From CAYUMU01 sp964445985 (GTDB lineage: Bacteria; Planctomycetota; Planctomycetia; Pirellulales; S012-138): a stretch of 45,736 nt of DNA. The DNA lies in contig CAYUMU010000057.1 in NCBI GenBank assembly GCA_964445985.1, forward strand, positions 1 through 45,736, given 5' to 3'. Positions within the stretch are counted from its first letter, which is position 1, and every line of letters starts with the position of its first letter. The notes below the pieces were generated by a model that was not told where the DNA came from, did no database searches, and was given only the letters and a program-made list of their open reading frames with translations. Shown one piece after another: positions 34,011 through 43,031 of the stretch. The position numbers and the translations under genes are program-made.

Positions 34011-35747
34011 TTAGTTCTCGACCGGCACCGTCATGCTGGTCAAAAAACCTTCCAACTGCTGGCTGCGAACCGGGTGCTGCAGCTTGCGCACGGCCTTGGC
34101 TTCGATTTGCCGCACGCGTTCGCGGGTGACCTTGAAGATTCGGCCGACCTCTTCCAAGGTGTAGGTGTAGCCGTCGCCCAGGCCGTAACGCAGGCGGATG
34201 ATTTCCCGCTCGCGGTAAGTGAGGGTCTTGAGCAGGTCGTCGATCTTCGACCGCAGCATGCCGCGCGAGGCCTCGTTCAACGGGTTGTCGCTGGTGTGGT
34301 CCTCGATGAATTCGCCAAAGCTGCAATCTTCGCTTTCGCCCACCGGGCGATCCAGGCTTACCGGCTGGCGGCCGATGTTCATCACCCGCCGCGTTTCTTC
34401 CAGGCTGATGCCGGCGTATTCCGCGGTTTCTTCGGTGGTGGGCTCGCGGCCGAACTCCTGGAGCAACCGCTTCGACGCATTCCGCAACTTGGAAAGCACG
34501 TCGATCATATGCACCGGGATTCGAATGGTGCGGGCCTGATCGGCAATCGCCCTGGTGATTGCCTGACGGATCCACCACGTGGCGTAGGTGCTGAACTTGA
34601 AGCCGCGGCGGTACTCGTACTTATCGACAGCGCGCATCAGGCCGGTGTTGCCTTCTTGGATGAGGTCCAAGAAGCTCAAGCCCCGGTTGCGATACTTCTT
34701 GGCGATGGAAACCACCAGCCGCAGGTTGCCGCCGGAGAGTTCGCGCTTGGAAGCTTCGTATTCTTCGAACTGACGACAAACCTTGATCAGCCGGCGACGC
34801 AGCGTGGTGGGGGTCTCCAGCGTGAGTTGCATGAGATCGCGCAGCTCTTTGCGGAGGTTGGCCCGAGCGTCTTTGGTGGCCGTGGAGTCGGGCATCAGGG
34901 CCAGCCGGCGCTGCAATTGCTCCATCTTCTGGCAGTGCTCTTCCAGAGATTTGATCAATTGTTGCACGCGGCGGGTCCGCAGGCTCAACTCTTCCACCAA
35001 CACCAGCGAACGGCGGCGACGGCGCAAGAACCGCTGCCGAGCAGCCCGGCGTTCTTCGGGGTCGGTGCGTTTGCTGATGAACTTGGCAAAGTCGGCTTCG
35101 TTTTCCGCCAGCAGCCTGTGCAATGTGCTCAGGTTGTGCGGCATCCGCGACAGAATTTGCTCCTTGGTGAGCTGCTCGGTCAGCGAGACCTTGATCGTGC
35201 GATCGAAGGGGAGCTGGCCGCAGCGGACTTTTTCCAAGGTTTCCACCGTGGCGTGCATGGCGTAGTGGCATGCCAGCAGCGAACGGCGGAACCGCTTGCG
35301 GGTGATCTCGATTTTTTTTGCCAGCGAGATTTCTTGCTCGCGGGTGAGCAAGGGAATCTCGGCCATCTGGCTGAGATACATCCGAATGGGGTCATCGCTC
35401 CAGCGGGTGTTGTCTGAAGCGAGACTGGTTTGACCGCTTTTGCGAACCGGGGCCGGAGCGGGCAGTTCCTGCTCCAACTCGGCCAGCAAGTCCCGCGGTG
35501 AGCTCGGCCCGGCGTCGGCATCCTGATCGGCCTGGGCAGCTTCTTCGGCCGGCGCCTGATCCAGAATATCGATCCCGGCGTCGTCGAGCGCCACCAATAG
35601 GTCGTCTAGTTTTTCGGAGTTGATCGCTTCGTCGGGCAAGTAGGCGTTCACCTCGTCGTAGGTCAAATAGCCCTGCGACCTGCCCTTGGCGATCAGTTCC
35701 TGGAGATCCACATCGAGTTCGTCCACGACAATCCTCCGGCGCATCAT
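34011..35747 (-). CDS. rpoD: RNA polymerase primary sigma factor (sigma-70)
   Basis: This is the housekeeping sigma factor, 578 aa. Region 1.1 is present (LQELIAKGRSQGYLTYDEVN), then an acidic/Pro linker and region 1.2 (DDPIRMYLSQMAEIPLLT). A charged non-conserved segment (about 175-320) precedes region 2 (GNLRLVVSIAKKYRNRGLSF, FSTYATWWIRQAITRAI), region 3 (TIRIPVHMIDVLSKL) and region 4 with the helix-turn-helix TLEEVGRIFKVTRERVRQIE. Two adjacent ATGs (35747, 35744) could start it, with AAAGG upstream. It lies 83 bases after dnaG in the same transcript, as in the classic macromolecular synthesis operon, but rpsU is not upstream. Confidence 0.97.
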   Translation of the reverse strand: MMRRRIVVDELDVDLQELIAKGRSQGYLTYDEVNAYLPDEAINSEKLDDLLVALDDAGIDILDQAPAEEAAQADQDADAGPSSPRDLLAELEQELPAPAPVRKSGQTSLASDNTRWSDDPIRMYLSQMAEIPLLTREQEISLAKKIEITRKRFRRSLLACHYAMHATVETLEKVRCGQLPFDRTIKVSLTEQLTKEQILSRMPHNLSTLHRLLAENEADFAKFISKRTDPEERRAARQRFLRRRRRSLVLVEELSLRTRRVQQLIKSLEEHCQKMEQLQRRLALMPDSTATKDARANLRKELRDLMQLTLETPTTLRRRLIKVCRQFEEYEASKRELSGGNLRLVVSIAKKYRNRGLSFLDLIQEGNTGLMRAVDKYEYRRGFKFSTYATWWIRQAITRAIADQARTIRIPVHMIDVLSKLRNASKRLLQEFGREPTTEETAEYAGISLEETRRVMNIGRQPVSLDRPVGESEDCSFGEFIEDHTSDNPLNEASRGMLRSKIDDLLKTLTYREREIIRLRYGLGDGYTYTLEEVGRIFKVTRERVRQIEAKAVRKLQHPVRSQQLEGFLTSMTVPVEN

Positions 35748-35830
35748 TGCAGCCTTTCGATTATGATCCGAGCCCGCAGCGCTCTCAAGAGAGCAACTGG
35801 CAGGAACGGGGCGGGATGCAGGCCGACGTT

Positions 35831-37657
35831 CTACCCCTCCGTGGGTAGCGGGAAACCATGTCGACCGCGTTGTTGCTCTAAGATCTGCTTCAAAAGTTCA
35901 TCGGCGTGTTGGGAATCGAGGGTTTTGTCCTGGAGCCGTGCCGTATCTTGCCGGCAATCCCGATCGGTCTCTTCCCAGGACAGGCGGTGCATCAGTTGCT
36001 CGGCGATTTCCGCAAGCTCTTCCATGCCGCGCTCGCCAAACTTATCGCGGGCCGAGTCGTCGAGCGCCACCAATCGGCTCTGGAGCTCGGCGTCTTCCGT
36101 CGCCAGAGCCAGTTGATCGAAGCCGGGCAGCCGGCCCTGCTCGCACAAGCCATCGGCCAGCAAGAACAACCGCCGCAGCACGGCCGACCGAAATCGATCC
36201 GACCGCACCACGGTGCGAATCTTGCCAAATAACTCCGGACAAAGCAGGGTCAGTTCGAATAATTGGATTTCCCAAGGCTCGCCGGGCGCGGCGGCGGTGG
36301 CTTCCTGGTCGGGGCGAAATTTGTTCTTGGCCGGCCCGCCGCTGCGCAATTCGTGCAGCCGGGTTCGTAGCGTGGCCTCGGGCACGCGGGTCAAATGCGC
36401 CAGGCGGCTCAGAATGCCGGCCTCGCGAATCATGCCGGGCCCACTGCCGGTGCTATCGGCGGCCATGGTTTTCAGTACGTCTTCCAGCGCGTGCTGAACC
36501 TGGTGCACGCCGCCGCCCAGCTCATCGCGAATGGTGCGAAATTTGTGCTCCAAGGCATCGTGCGCCTGTTCCAATTGTTCGCGAAACGCCTCGGCCCCTT
36601 GCTGGAGCAAGAAGTCGCACGGATCGAGTTCGTTGGGCAGGGTAAGAATGCGGAGATCGACCTGAGCCGCCAGGAAGAGGGGCAGCACTTCGTTGGCCCG
36701 GCGGCGACCGGCTTCATCGCCGTCGAGCACCAGCACAATGCGGTCGGCGTACGGCCGGAGCGTGCGGATGTGCGATTCACCGAGGGCCGTGCCGAGCACG
36801 GCCACCATATTGGTAATTCCGCATTGATGGCCAATCAAACAATCGGTATAGCCTTCCACCACCACGGCCGTGCGACCGCGGCTGATGGAATCGCGGGCCT
36901 GATTGAGGCCATACAGCAGTTTGTGTTTGGAGAAGACCGGCGTTTCGGGCGAGTTGACGTACTTGGCGGCATTCTCGCCGCCGCGGCCTGGCAACACCCG
37001 GCCGCCGAAACCGACCGCGCGATTCTGCACATCGTGAATGGTGAAGAGCACCCGGCCATGGAAGCGATCGTAGAGACGATTGCTCTGGGCTCCGCGCGCA
37101 ATCACGCCGCACTCTTCCAACTGATCGTGCGGAGGGCCGCCGCGGCTGGCTTGCTTTTGCAGCCAATCCCACGACTCGGGGGCATAGCCGAGAGAGAACT
37201 TGGTAATACTGTCGGCCGAAATGCCGCGATCGGCCAGGTAGTCGCGGGCGGGCTTGGCTTCTTCGGCCCGCAGTAAATAGCGGTGATACTGTTCGGCGGC
37301 CCAAGAGAGCACCGCGTACAGGCTTTGTTTTTGTCGAGCTTTTTCGGGGTTGGCGCCCGCGCTGGGGGCGACGACCACGCCAGCCCGATCGGCCAGCATT
37401 TGCATGGCCTCGGGGAAGGTGACGCCTTCCATCCGCATCACCAGGCTGAACACGTCGCCGCCGATGTCGCAGACCCAGCAACGATAGCTTTGCCGCTCGG
37501 GATTGACCTGCAGGCTGGGGCGCGCGTCATCGTGCCAAGGGCAGAGCGCCTTGAACTGGCGACCTTCCCGGCGCAATTGAAAGTACCCACCGGCCACGTC
37601 GACAATATCGACGGCCTGGCGGATTTGCTCTTTGGCATCGTGCGCGTCAAATGGCAC
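35831..37657 (-). CDS. dnaG: DNA primase
   Basis: This makes RNA primers at the replication fork. The 608-aa protein has the N-terminal zinc-binding domain (CPWHDDARPSL then YRCWVCDIGGD), the RNA-polymerase core (VNSPETPVFSKHKLLYGLN) and a TOPRIM domain (VVVEGYTDCLIGH and LVLDGDEAG). The C-terminal third is a helical DnaB-interaction region. The frame is open to 37762, but GTG 37657 (VPFDAHDAKEQIRQAVDIVD) matches the family start and has GGAG seven bases upstream. A strong promoter lies about 130 bases further up. It is followed by rpoD. Confidence 0.96.
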   Translation of the reverse strand: MPFDAHDAKEQIRQAVDIVDVAGGYFQLRREGRQFKALCPWHDDARPSLQVNPERQSYRCWVCDIGGDVFSLVMRMEGVTFPEAMQMLADRAGVVVAPSAGANPEKARQKQSLYAVLSWAAEQYHRYLLRAEEAKPARDYLADRGISADSITKFSLGYAPESWDWLQKQASRGGPPHDQLEECGVIARGAQSNRLYDRFHGRVLFTIHDVQNRAVGFGGRVLPGRGGENAAKYVNSPETPVFSKHKLLYGLNQARDSISRGRTAVVVEGYTDCLIGHQCGITNMVAVLGTALGESHIRTLRPYADRIVLVLDGDEAGRRRANEVLPLFLAAQVDLRILTLPNELDPCDFLLQQGAEAFREQLEQAHDALEHKFRTIRDELGGGVHQVQHALEDVLKTMAADSTGSGPGMIREAGILSRLAHLTRVPEATLRTRLHELRSGGPAKNKFRPDQEATAAAPGEPWEIQLFELTLLCPELFGKIRTVVRSDRFRSAVLRRLFLLADGLCEQGRLPGFDQLALATEDAELQSRLVALDDSARDKFGERGMEELAEIAEQLMHRLSWEETDRDCRQDTARLQDKTLDSQHADELLKQILEQQRGRHGFPLPTEG

Positions 37658-37959
37658 AGCGGGCTCCGGTGGGCAACTCGAAAGGGGCGGGGAATCTTTC
37701 GTCGCGCCACTTCGCAAGCGGGGGTGGTTTCGACTGGGGTAAAACCTCCCAACCTCCGGCAACGACCGGTGGCTGCTCTCACCTGCGGAGCGGGATTATA
37801 GGGAGGGCTTCCAAACGGGTCAACACGGAGAAATGATTGTAAAAATTGCAAATACTTACGCTCTCAAGGCTTGCATTGCCGGCTCCAACGCCATCGCTGC
37901 CAGCACCCCGTTTTTTTGCGCGGTCGTACGGGGGAAACGCGGACGAGTCGCACCCTCCA
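37658..37959. other. Intergenic region upstream of dnaG
   Basis: The region holds the dnaG-rpoD promoter (37795-37823) and an A+T-richer stretch at about 37830-37860. The CinA-like gene ends at 37960, reading toward dnaG on the same strand. No gene is seen. Confidence 0.6.
37795..37823 (-). promoter_or_regulatory. Sigma-70 promoter of dnaG-rpoD
   Basis: On the minus strand, -35 TTGACC and consensus -10 TATAAT are spaced by exactly 17 bases. The predicted start near 37788 gives a leader of about 130 bases before GTG 37657. Confidence 0.85.
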
Positions 37960-38475
37960 TTAAAAACCTTCCCAAGGCGACTCGCACAGGGCCTGCTGCA
38001 AATGAACCATCACTAGCGCGGCCGCTTCTTCCTGGCGCTTGACCCTCGCGAGCGAGGTGAGATGTTGCCGCCACACGCCCAGGTTCACCACCTGATCGTC
38101 GCTCCCTCGGGCTGCCACCGATACATAAATCACGCCGTCCAGCCCTTCGGGCGCTGCCGGTCCAAAGTGGCCGGTGACCGACGCCGACGCCTGGGCTTCG
38201 GCGGTTCGCTCCAGCACTCCATTGGCCATGGCTCGGGCCACGGGTTCGCTCACGGCCGAGAACTTTGCCAGGTCGCGCGGCGAGACACCCAACCAGGCGG
38301 ACTTGCTCGCTTCACGATACACCACGGCCGAACCGCATAGCCAGGCCGAGATGCCAGGCACCTTGGCCAGCGAGGCGGAAACCAGGCCCGCGGTGCAGCT
38401 TTCGGCAAACACCACCCGCACATCGCGCGACCGAAGGCACTCGGCCAACTTCACGGCAGCATCGTCAAGTTGCAT
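37960..38475 (-). CDS. CinA-like nicotinamide-nucleotide amidase
   Basis: This 171-aa protein matches the C-terminal amidase domain of CinA (PncC type), which converts NMN to nicotinate mononucleotide in the pyridine-nucleotide salvage cycle. Diagnostic segments are VVFAESCTAGLVSASLAKVPG, GSAVVYREASKSAWLGV, and the SVTGHFGP strand (the usual SITGIAGP is altered to His-Phe). The N-terminal molybdopterin-like domain of full CinA is absent, so this is the stand-alone form. ATG 38475 has GGAGG about ten bases upstream; a TTG at 38499 is also open. It is divergent from the creatininase-family gene. Confidence 0.9.
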   Translation of the reverse strand: MQLDDAAVKLAECLRSRDVRVVFAESCTAGLVSASLAKVPGISAWLCGSAVVYREASKSAWLGVSPRDLAKFSAVSEPVARAMANGVLERTAEAQASASVTGHFGPAAPEGLDGVIYVSVAARGSDDQVVNLGVWRQHLTSLARVKRQEEAAALVMVHLQQALCESPWEGF

Positions 38476-38620
38476 GGTCCTTACACCTCCCCCCGGCAAC
38501 GAACGCTGCCGACAAATGCTGGAGCCAGGACGGCGACACGTCTACATTATGCCACAGACGCGCGGCCATCACACGCGATTGATCCAACTCCCTCACCTTG
38601 CGAAGAAAACCCGCCACGCC

Positions 38621-39505
38621 ATGTCAACGCCAGCCTCCCAGCAACACCGCTACGAAAAACTCACCTGGCCGGAGATCAACGACGCCGTGGCGGCCGGCAA
38701 GGTGCCGATCGTGCCGGTGGGCGCCGTCGAACAGCATGGGCCGCACCTGCCCTTGGATGTGGACATGTTGCTCGTTTCGGGCGTGGCCCAAGCGGCCGGC
38801 GCACGTCTGCCGGAGAAGATCCTGGTGCTGCCGGTCGTCCCTTACGGCTACACGGGCCACGTGATGGATTTCCCGGGCACGATCAATATCCACTACCAGC
38901 ATTTCATTGAGCACATGCTCGATATTTGCAAAAGCCTGGCCTATCACGGGTTCAAACGCATGTTGATTCTTAATGGACATGGTTCCAACATGCCCAACTT
39001 GGATTTGGTTTCGCGGCGGTGCAATTTGGAGACCGACGCCGAGTGCGGCTTCGCGGCCTGGTGGTCGTTTCTGACGGTCGATCCCGAGTTTTTGCCGCGA
39101 TGGCGGCAAAGCAAATTCCCCGGCGGCTGCGCCCACGCCGGCGAGTTGGAAACCAGCGTGTACATGCACCTGGCGCCCGAAGACGTGCGGATGGACCAGA
39201 TCAAAAACGGCACGATCTCGTTCAACGAAGAAAACTCGCGCTACCGCTGGGTCGATCTGTTCGGCGCCGGCCCCGTGCAGGTGACCTCGTGGACCGGCAG
39301 CTATTCGGAAAGCGGCGTGCTGGGCGAAGCCGAACTGGCCACGCCCGAAAAAGGCCGCGTGGCTTTTGAAGAGGCGGTAACAAGACTCTGCGGATTCATC
39401 GAAGAATGGACAGCCGTGCCGGTGCCAACGCGTAAGGAGAACCACCGGACGGAACCGACGATGCCAATGCCGTGGGGGCAGGGGACTTCACTGGGGAAAC
39501 GGTGA
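38621..39505 (+). CDS. Creatininase-family amidohydrolase
   Basis: This 294-aa metal-dependent hydrolase has E37 and H39 in VGAVEQHGPHLPLDVD, with the following Asp, H120 in LNGHGSN and E175 in HAGELETS, the metal-binding set of the creatininase fold. Members act on creatinine, formamides such as FAPy, or peptide-like precursors (mycofactocin MftE); the neighbours do not decide which. No signal peptide is visible. The start is ATG 38621; the frame is open far upstream only as the shadow of the CinA-like gene. The last 30 residues (Arg/Thr/Pro-rich) extend past the fold. Confidence 0.9.
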   Translation: MSTPASQQHRYEKLTWPEINDAVAAGKVPIVPVGAVEQHGPHLPLDVDMLLVSGVAQAAGARLPEKILVLPVVPYGYTGHVMDFPGTINIHYQHFIEHMLDICKSLAYHGFKRMLILNGHGSNMPNLDLVSRRCNLETDAECGFAAWWSFLTVDPEFLPRWRQSKFPGGCAHAGELETSVYMHLAPEDVRMDQIKNGTISFNEENSRYRWVDLFGAGPVQVTSWTGSYSESGVLGEAELATPEKGRVAFEEAVTRLCGFIEEWTAVPVPTRKENHRTEPTMPMPWGQGTSLGKR

Positions 39506-39544
39506 GGGGCACGAGGATGCCAACAGCCGATTCAGGCTCCCGGC

Positions 39545-39736
39545 TTAACCCGCGCCGGCGCTGGAACGGCGGCGGAACGGGATGGTGAAAATGTAGCCAA
39601 TCAGGCCCACCGGCATCAGAATCAAGCCCACCACGGTCATCACGCATGCCACGGCCACAAACAACACATAACAATAGGCCACCCACAGGATGGTTTTCCA
39701 AAGTGCCGCCTTGGGCTCGGAATCTTCGGTTTGCAT
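39545..39736 (-). CDS. Small membrane protein
   Basis: This 63-aa protein starts MQTEDSEPKAALWK and has a long hydrophobic stretch that probably forms two helices (ILWVAYCYVLFVAVACVM and VVGLILMPVGLIGYIFTI), ending in a basic RRRSSAGAG. The start ATG 39736 has a GGGGAGAAGG site four to eight bases upstream, supporting expression. No family name was recognised. It ends 39 bases from the convergent creatininase-family gene. Confidence 0.65.
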   Translation of the reverse strand: MQTEDSEPKAALWKTILWVAYCYVLFVAVACVMTVVGLILMPVGLIGYIFTIPFRRRSSAGAG

Positions 39737-40225
39737 GCCTTCTCCCCTCGGTTTGAAGCGACCCCTCTCGGGCGGGCGCCCCCGCCATGCGGCTAACCCT
39801 GCGTCCATCTTAATTATCGAGCCAAACCACGCAAATCCTGACGCCGGAACCGCGCAAACGGCGGTTCCGCCAGAATAGCAGCCCTCGCAGCAACAGGAGA
39901 ACCAGAACAGCCTGGCAATTTGCGAATTTCACGAAAACTGCACCGACTGGCCAGGGTCTGACGGACAGCCTCAAAGTGCTGATTTTATGGATCGCGGCTG
40001 GTCGATCCCTTGTCTTGTGCCGTTGGCCACGCCTCGTTGTCCTAGCGTGCTTGTCGTCCTAGCGTAACGGCCGGGACAATGTTGCCGCAGACCTGTCTTC
40101 GGCGGGCTTCCAACGGCCGCCCACTCCTAGGAATCATTCGCCGGTGCCCGCACACCGGTCATATCGAAGCAGGGCGGCCTCCCGTAGCCGCCTTCGCTTC
40201 GTTTTTATGCGCGACGCTCCACACC
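39737..40225. other. Intergenic region with short repeats
   Basis: In these 489 bases I see a hairpin with 9-base arms CGGAACCGC / GCGGTTCCG (39845-39869) and a direct repeat of GTCCTAGCGT at about 40038-40064. Frames here do not look like proteins, and nothing else is recognisable. Confidence 0.55.
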
Positions 40226-41218
40226 TCAGGCGTGAATCTCCACAATATCCCCGTCGCTCGGCTCATAGTCGGCCTTCACCTGCGAGCCATCGTGCACATT
40301 CGCCCCCCAAACTCGGGCAAATTTGAAGTTGGCCGCAATGTCCTTATGAATCTGCTCGGCCACCTCCACCACCGTCTCTCCTCGCCGAATCGTGAATGGC
40401 TTCTCCATGTCGGCCGCCTTGGCGGTTGGCAGCTTGGTATACACCCGCACCACGTTCAGGCCCTGGAAGATGGCGTCCCGCAGTTCCTCCAGCCCATCGC
40501 CCCGCTCGGCCGAAATTCGATACACGGGAAAATCGACAGGGCATAACTCGCGGAACATTTCCAAACGATCCTCGGCCCCTGGCACATCCATCTTGTTGGG
40601 CACGAGCAGTGTTTGGGTGTACGAAATGCCCACGTCTTCGTCGTCCAAATGCTGGGTGCTGGCCAGTCGCGTTTTGGTGGCCGACAACGTGGCGAGCGCC
40701 TCGTGACACTGCTCCACGCCATCGTCGCTGCCCAGGTCGAGCATGAGCACCGCCAGATCGGCCCCGCGAATGATGCCGTGCATGTAGGGCTCGAAGAAAT
40801 CGCTCGTGATCGGCGGCGTGTCGATCAGCTGCACCAGCACATCGTGCCAGGGCATCATGCCTGGCAGCGGCGCCCGCGTGGTAAACGGATACGGGGCCAC
40901 CTCCGGCGTGGCCCGCGTGAGCGCCGCCAGCAGTCGGCTCTTGCCCGCGTTAGGGCCGCCAATCACCGCCACCGAGCCAGCGCCCTGCCGCGGAATCCGC
41001 ACGCTAAAGCCCTTCTTGCCGGTCTTGCGATCGCTTTCAACTTCTTTTTTGAGCTTGGCGATCTTGGTCTTGAGATCCGACTGCATTTTCTCCGAGGCCT
41101 TGTGCTTCGGAATCTCTTTGAACATCACCTGCAGCCACTTCAATTCATCTTCAGGCGTGACCGCGCGGCGATACTCTTCTTGGGCTTTGAGATACTGAGG
41201 CGTCAAATTGGCGGCCAT
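40226..41218 (-). CDS. OBG/DRG-type GTPase with C-terminal TGS domain
   Basis: This is a 330-aa translation-factor-related GTPase. A basic helical N-terminus (about 1-75) precedes the P-loop GGPNAGKS at 87-94, switch I Thr (113/114, PFTTRAPLPG), a DTPP in place of the usual DTPG at 133-136, and NKMD (about 206-209). The C-terminal TGS domain (about 265-330) has FTIRRGETVVEVAEQIHKDI and ends DYEPSDGDIVEIHA. This layout matches the DRG/OBG branch, whose members act on ribosomes. The Gly-to-Pro change in G3 would be expected to alter hydrolysis. The start is ATG 41218, with GGAG 14 bases upstream. Confidence 0.9.
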   Translation of the reverse strand: MAANLTPQYLKAQEEYRRAVTPEDELKWLQVMFKEIPKHKASEKMQSDLKTKIAKLKKEVESDRKTGKKGFSVRIPRQGAGSVAVIGGPNAGKSRLLAALTRATPEVAPYPFTTRAPLPGMMPWHDVLVQLIDTPPITSDFFEPYMHGIIRGADLAVLMLDLGSDDGVEQCHEALATLSATKTRLASTQHLDDEDVGISYTQTLLVPNKMDVPGAEDRLEMFRELCPVDFPVYRISAERGDGLEELRDAIFQGLNVVRVYTKLPTAKAADMEKPFTIRRGETVVEVAEQIHKDIAANFKFARVWGANVHDGSQVKADYEPSDGDIVEIHA

Positions 41219-41370
41219 CGTTGCTCGTTCACTCCGCAGTCGCGATTGATCTGAGTCGATCTCGATTCGCCGGAGCAATCGCCCCCCCGGCAACGATCCA
41301 TTCTAGCGATTCTCGGCCGATTGTTCGATCGGCGACAAGCCATCGCGCCGCGAGCGCAAAAAACGAGCGC

Positions 41371-41441
41371 GTGGCTGGGGTCAGGCTGTCGCCCAACAAC
41401 GTCCTGTCCATGCTCCCGCAATCCCGACAGCCTGCCCCCAG
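41371..41441. repeat. Dispersed repeat family E, inverted pair (site 2)
   Basis: GTGGCTGGGGTCAGGCTGTC faces GACAGCCTGCCCCCAG across about 35 bases. The same half-sites occur at 10122-10283, also as a convergent pair. Confidence 0.75.
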
Positions 41442-41456
41442 GAGGTTGGAGCGCGC

Positions 41457-41503
41457 AAAAAAAACAAGCGTCGGGCAGGGACGGCCCCCGCTTACCCGAC
41501 GCT
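41457..41503 (-). terminator. Intrinsic terminator after Cys-rich gene
   Basis: The stem AGCGTCGGG / CCCGACGCT with a 19-base loop is followed on the minus strand by TG and TTTTTTTT. It lies about 55 bases after the stop codon of the Cys-rich gene. Confidence 0.85.
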
Positions 41504-41559
41504 CGCTTTGTTGATGCGCAACGAATGGACCGTTGGCTAATCAAGTCTAGCTCACGATC

Positions 41560-42273
41560 CTACGCGGCTTTCTTGCCGCAACAGGCTTTGCCTTGCTCGC
41601 AGCAAGCCGCGCCTTCAATGCAGCACTTTTGCGGGGCATGGCAGCAAGCGCGGTTTTCCGCGCAGCACTTCATGCCTTTCTCGCAACAGCCCAGCTTGGC
41701 ATCGGCCACGCAGCACGCGGCCTTCGCCTCGCAACAAGCCAACTGCTTGGCACAGCAATCGGCCACCTTGGCAGAAGTCGGCACTTGCTGGGCACTCGCC
41801 TGGCAACAAGCCGCCTTGGCCGCAACATTGGTCGCCGTCTCATTGCCCTTGGCGCAGCAAGCCGCTGTGGCGTTGTCCTTAGCTGCGCAACAAGCCTTCA
41901 CGGCGACCGGCGCCGTTTCATCGCCGCCCGCTTGGGCCTGATTGTTGGCCTTTTTCGACTTGTCTTTGGCCGCGGGTCCGCAGCAAGCCTTGGGCACGTC
42001 GCAGCAAGCGCTGCCTTCAATGCAACACTTCTGCGGCGCATTGCAGCAGGCCCTATCCTCGGCACAGCATTTCATGCCCTTGGCACAGCAGCCCAGCTTG
42101 ATGTCGGCCTCGCAACACGCGCTCTGGGGCTGGCAGCAAGCCAGGTTCAGCGCGCAACAATCTTTGACCGCCTCTTTCGCGGCATCGTCTTTGGTTTGCT
42201 GATTCGCCGCCCCCACGCCAGCCAGGAGCAAGCCCAGCGAAACGAACGAGGCAAAATACGTTCTTGCGAACAT
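41560..42273 (-). CDS. Exported Cys-Cys heptad protein with internal duplication
   Basis: This 237-aa protein has an N-terminal signal (MFARTYFASFVSLGLLLAGV) and 21 Cys-Cys pairs, about 18% Cys. Two segments, each with nine pairs, are nearly the same: LGCCAKGMKCCAEDRACC with NAPQKCCIEGSACC, and LGCCEKGMKCCAENRACC with HAPQKCCIEGAACC. Pairs recur every seven residues (CCxxxxx), with one nine-residue step. A Lys/Ala/Gln linker with three further pairs joins the halves. ATG 42273 has GGAG eight bases upstream. It follows the second Cys-rich gene by 94 bases on the same strand and ends at a strong terminator. A metal-binding role is plausible from composition; no named family was recognised. Confidence 0.85.
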   Translation of the reverse strand: MFARTYFASFVSLGLLLAGVGAANQQTKDDAAKEAVKDCCALNLACCQPQSACCEADIKLGCCAKGMKCCAEDRACCNAPQKCCIEGSACCDVPKACCGPAAKDKSKKANNQAQAGGDETAPVAVKACCAAKDNATAACCAKGNETATNVAAKAACCQASAQQVPTSAKVADCCAKQLACCEAKAACCVADAKLGCCEKGMKCCAENRACCHAPQKCCIEGAACCEQGKACCGKKAA

Positions 42274-42367
42274 TGAGAAATCTCCAGTTAAAAACTTCGA
42301 TCGGGGGATGGTAAAGCGCAACCGCGCTCAACCAAATCACATGCTGAACACGCCGCCTCTGGGCGGT

Positions 42368-42784
42368 TTAGCAGCGCCACACGCACTGGAGAACGTGTAG
42401 CCGAGGACCCGTATCGAAAAGCGGTGATCCGGCCGATCCCCATTCCAGGAGACCGCTCATCCGGACAGCAGGCGCCGCGATGGCCACGGGAATGATGGCC
42501 GGAAGATCGGCGGAAATCACATCCTGCGGCAAGACCGCCTTGACTGGCAGCACGGCGTCGCGCGTACAGCAACAAGTCGCGGTCGGCGCGGCCGGCTCAT
42601 GAGGACATCCGGCCGTGGAAGTCGCCCCATCTTCGTCTGGCGTGGAATGACAACAACTCCGCGCGGGTGGAGACTCAGACTTTTCAGCCGCGGTCGCCTC
42701 GCCGCCAACCATGCAGCACCACCCAGGCGGAAACGCCAGGAAGAAGCTACAGGCCACGGTGAATAGTCGCACGCTGAGATTCAT
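42368..42784 (-). CDS. Exported Cys-rich protein
   Basis: This 138-aa protein has a signal-like N-terminus (MNLSVRLFTVACSFFLAFPPG) and cysteine clusters WCCM, SCCHSTP, GCPHEP and TCCCTRD within the first 75 residues. An Ala/Pro/Val-rich hydrophobic segment (about 78-108) follows, and it ends LHVLQCVWRC. The CCH and CCC clusters suggest metal or thiol chemistry. The pattern recalls small secreted proteins of planctomycetes near metal-resistance genes, but that is recollection, not a search result. It lies directly upstream of the Cys-Cys heptad gene, likely co-transcribed. ATG 42784 is the only good start. Confidence 0.7.
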   Translation of the reverse strand: MNLSVRLFTVACSFFLAFPPGWCCMVGGEATAAEKSESPPARSCCHSTPDEDGATSTAGCPHEPAAPTATCCCTRDAVLPVKAVLPQDVISADLPAIIPVAIAAPAVRMSGLLEWGSAGSPLFDTGPRLHVLQCVWRC

Positions 42785-43031
42785 AGAACTTTACTACGAC
42801 AGGCCCCGCTCAAGAGTTCGGTCGATCGCGCGAATTGGATGGATCTTGATTTGAATGGTTCCATCCACGGACTTGCCAACGCCCCCCATTCTACGCGAAA
42901 AGCCAGGCGCGAGTGAAGCTGTATTTTTCAGCGATTCCGGTGGGGGCGATTCGCTTACCACCGGCTACAAGCTGATACCCCTCCGGGGTAAATGCGAATC
43001 AAGCGCAGATACCCCCCATCTCCGGGTTCGC

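Larger units (their letters stand above)
41219..41559. other. Intergenic region with repeat E and a terminator
   Basis: These 341 bases lie upstream of the TGS GTPase and downstream of the Cys-rich gene. They contain repeat family E (41371-41441) and a strong terminator (41457-41503). No gene is seen. Confidence 0.6.
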
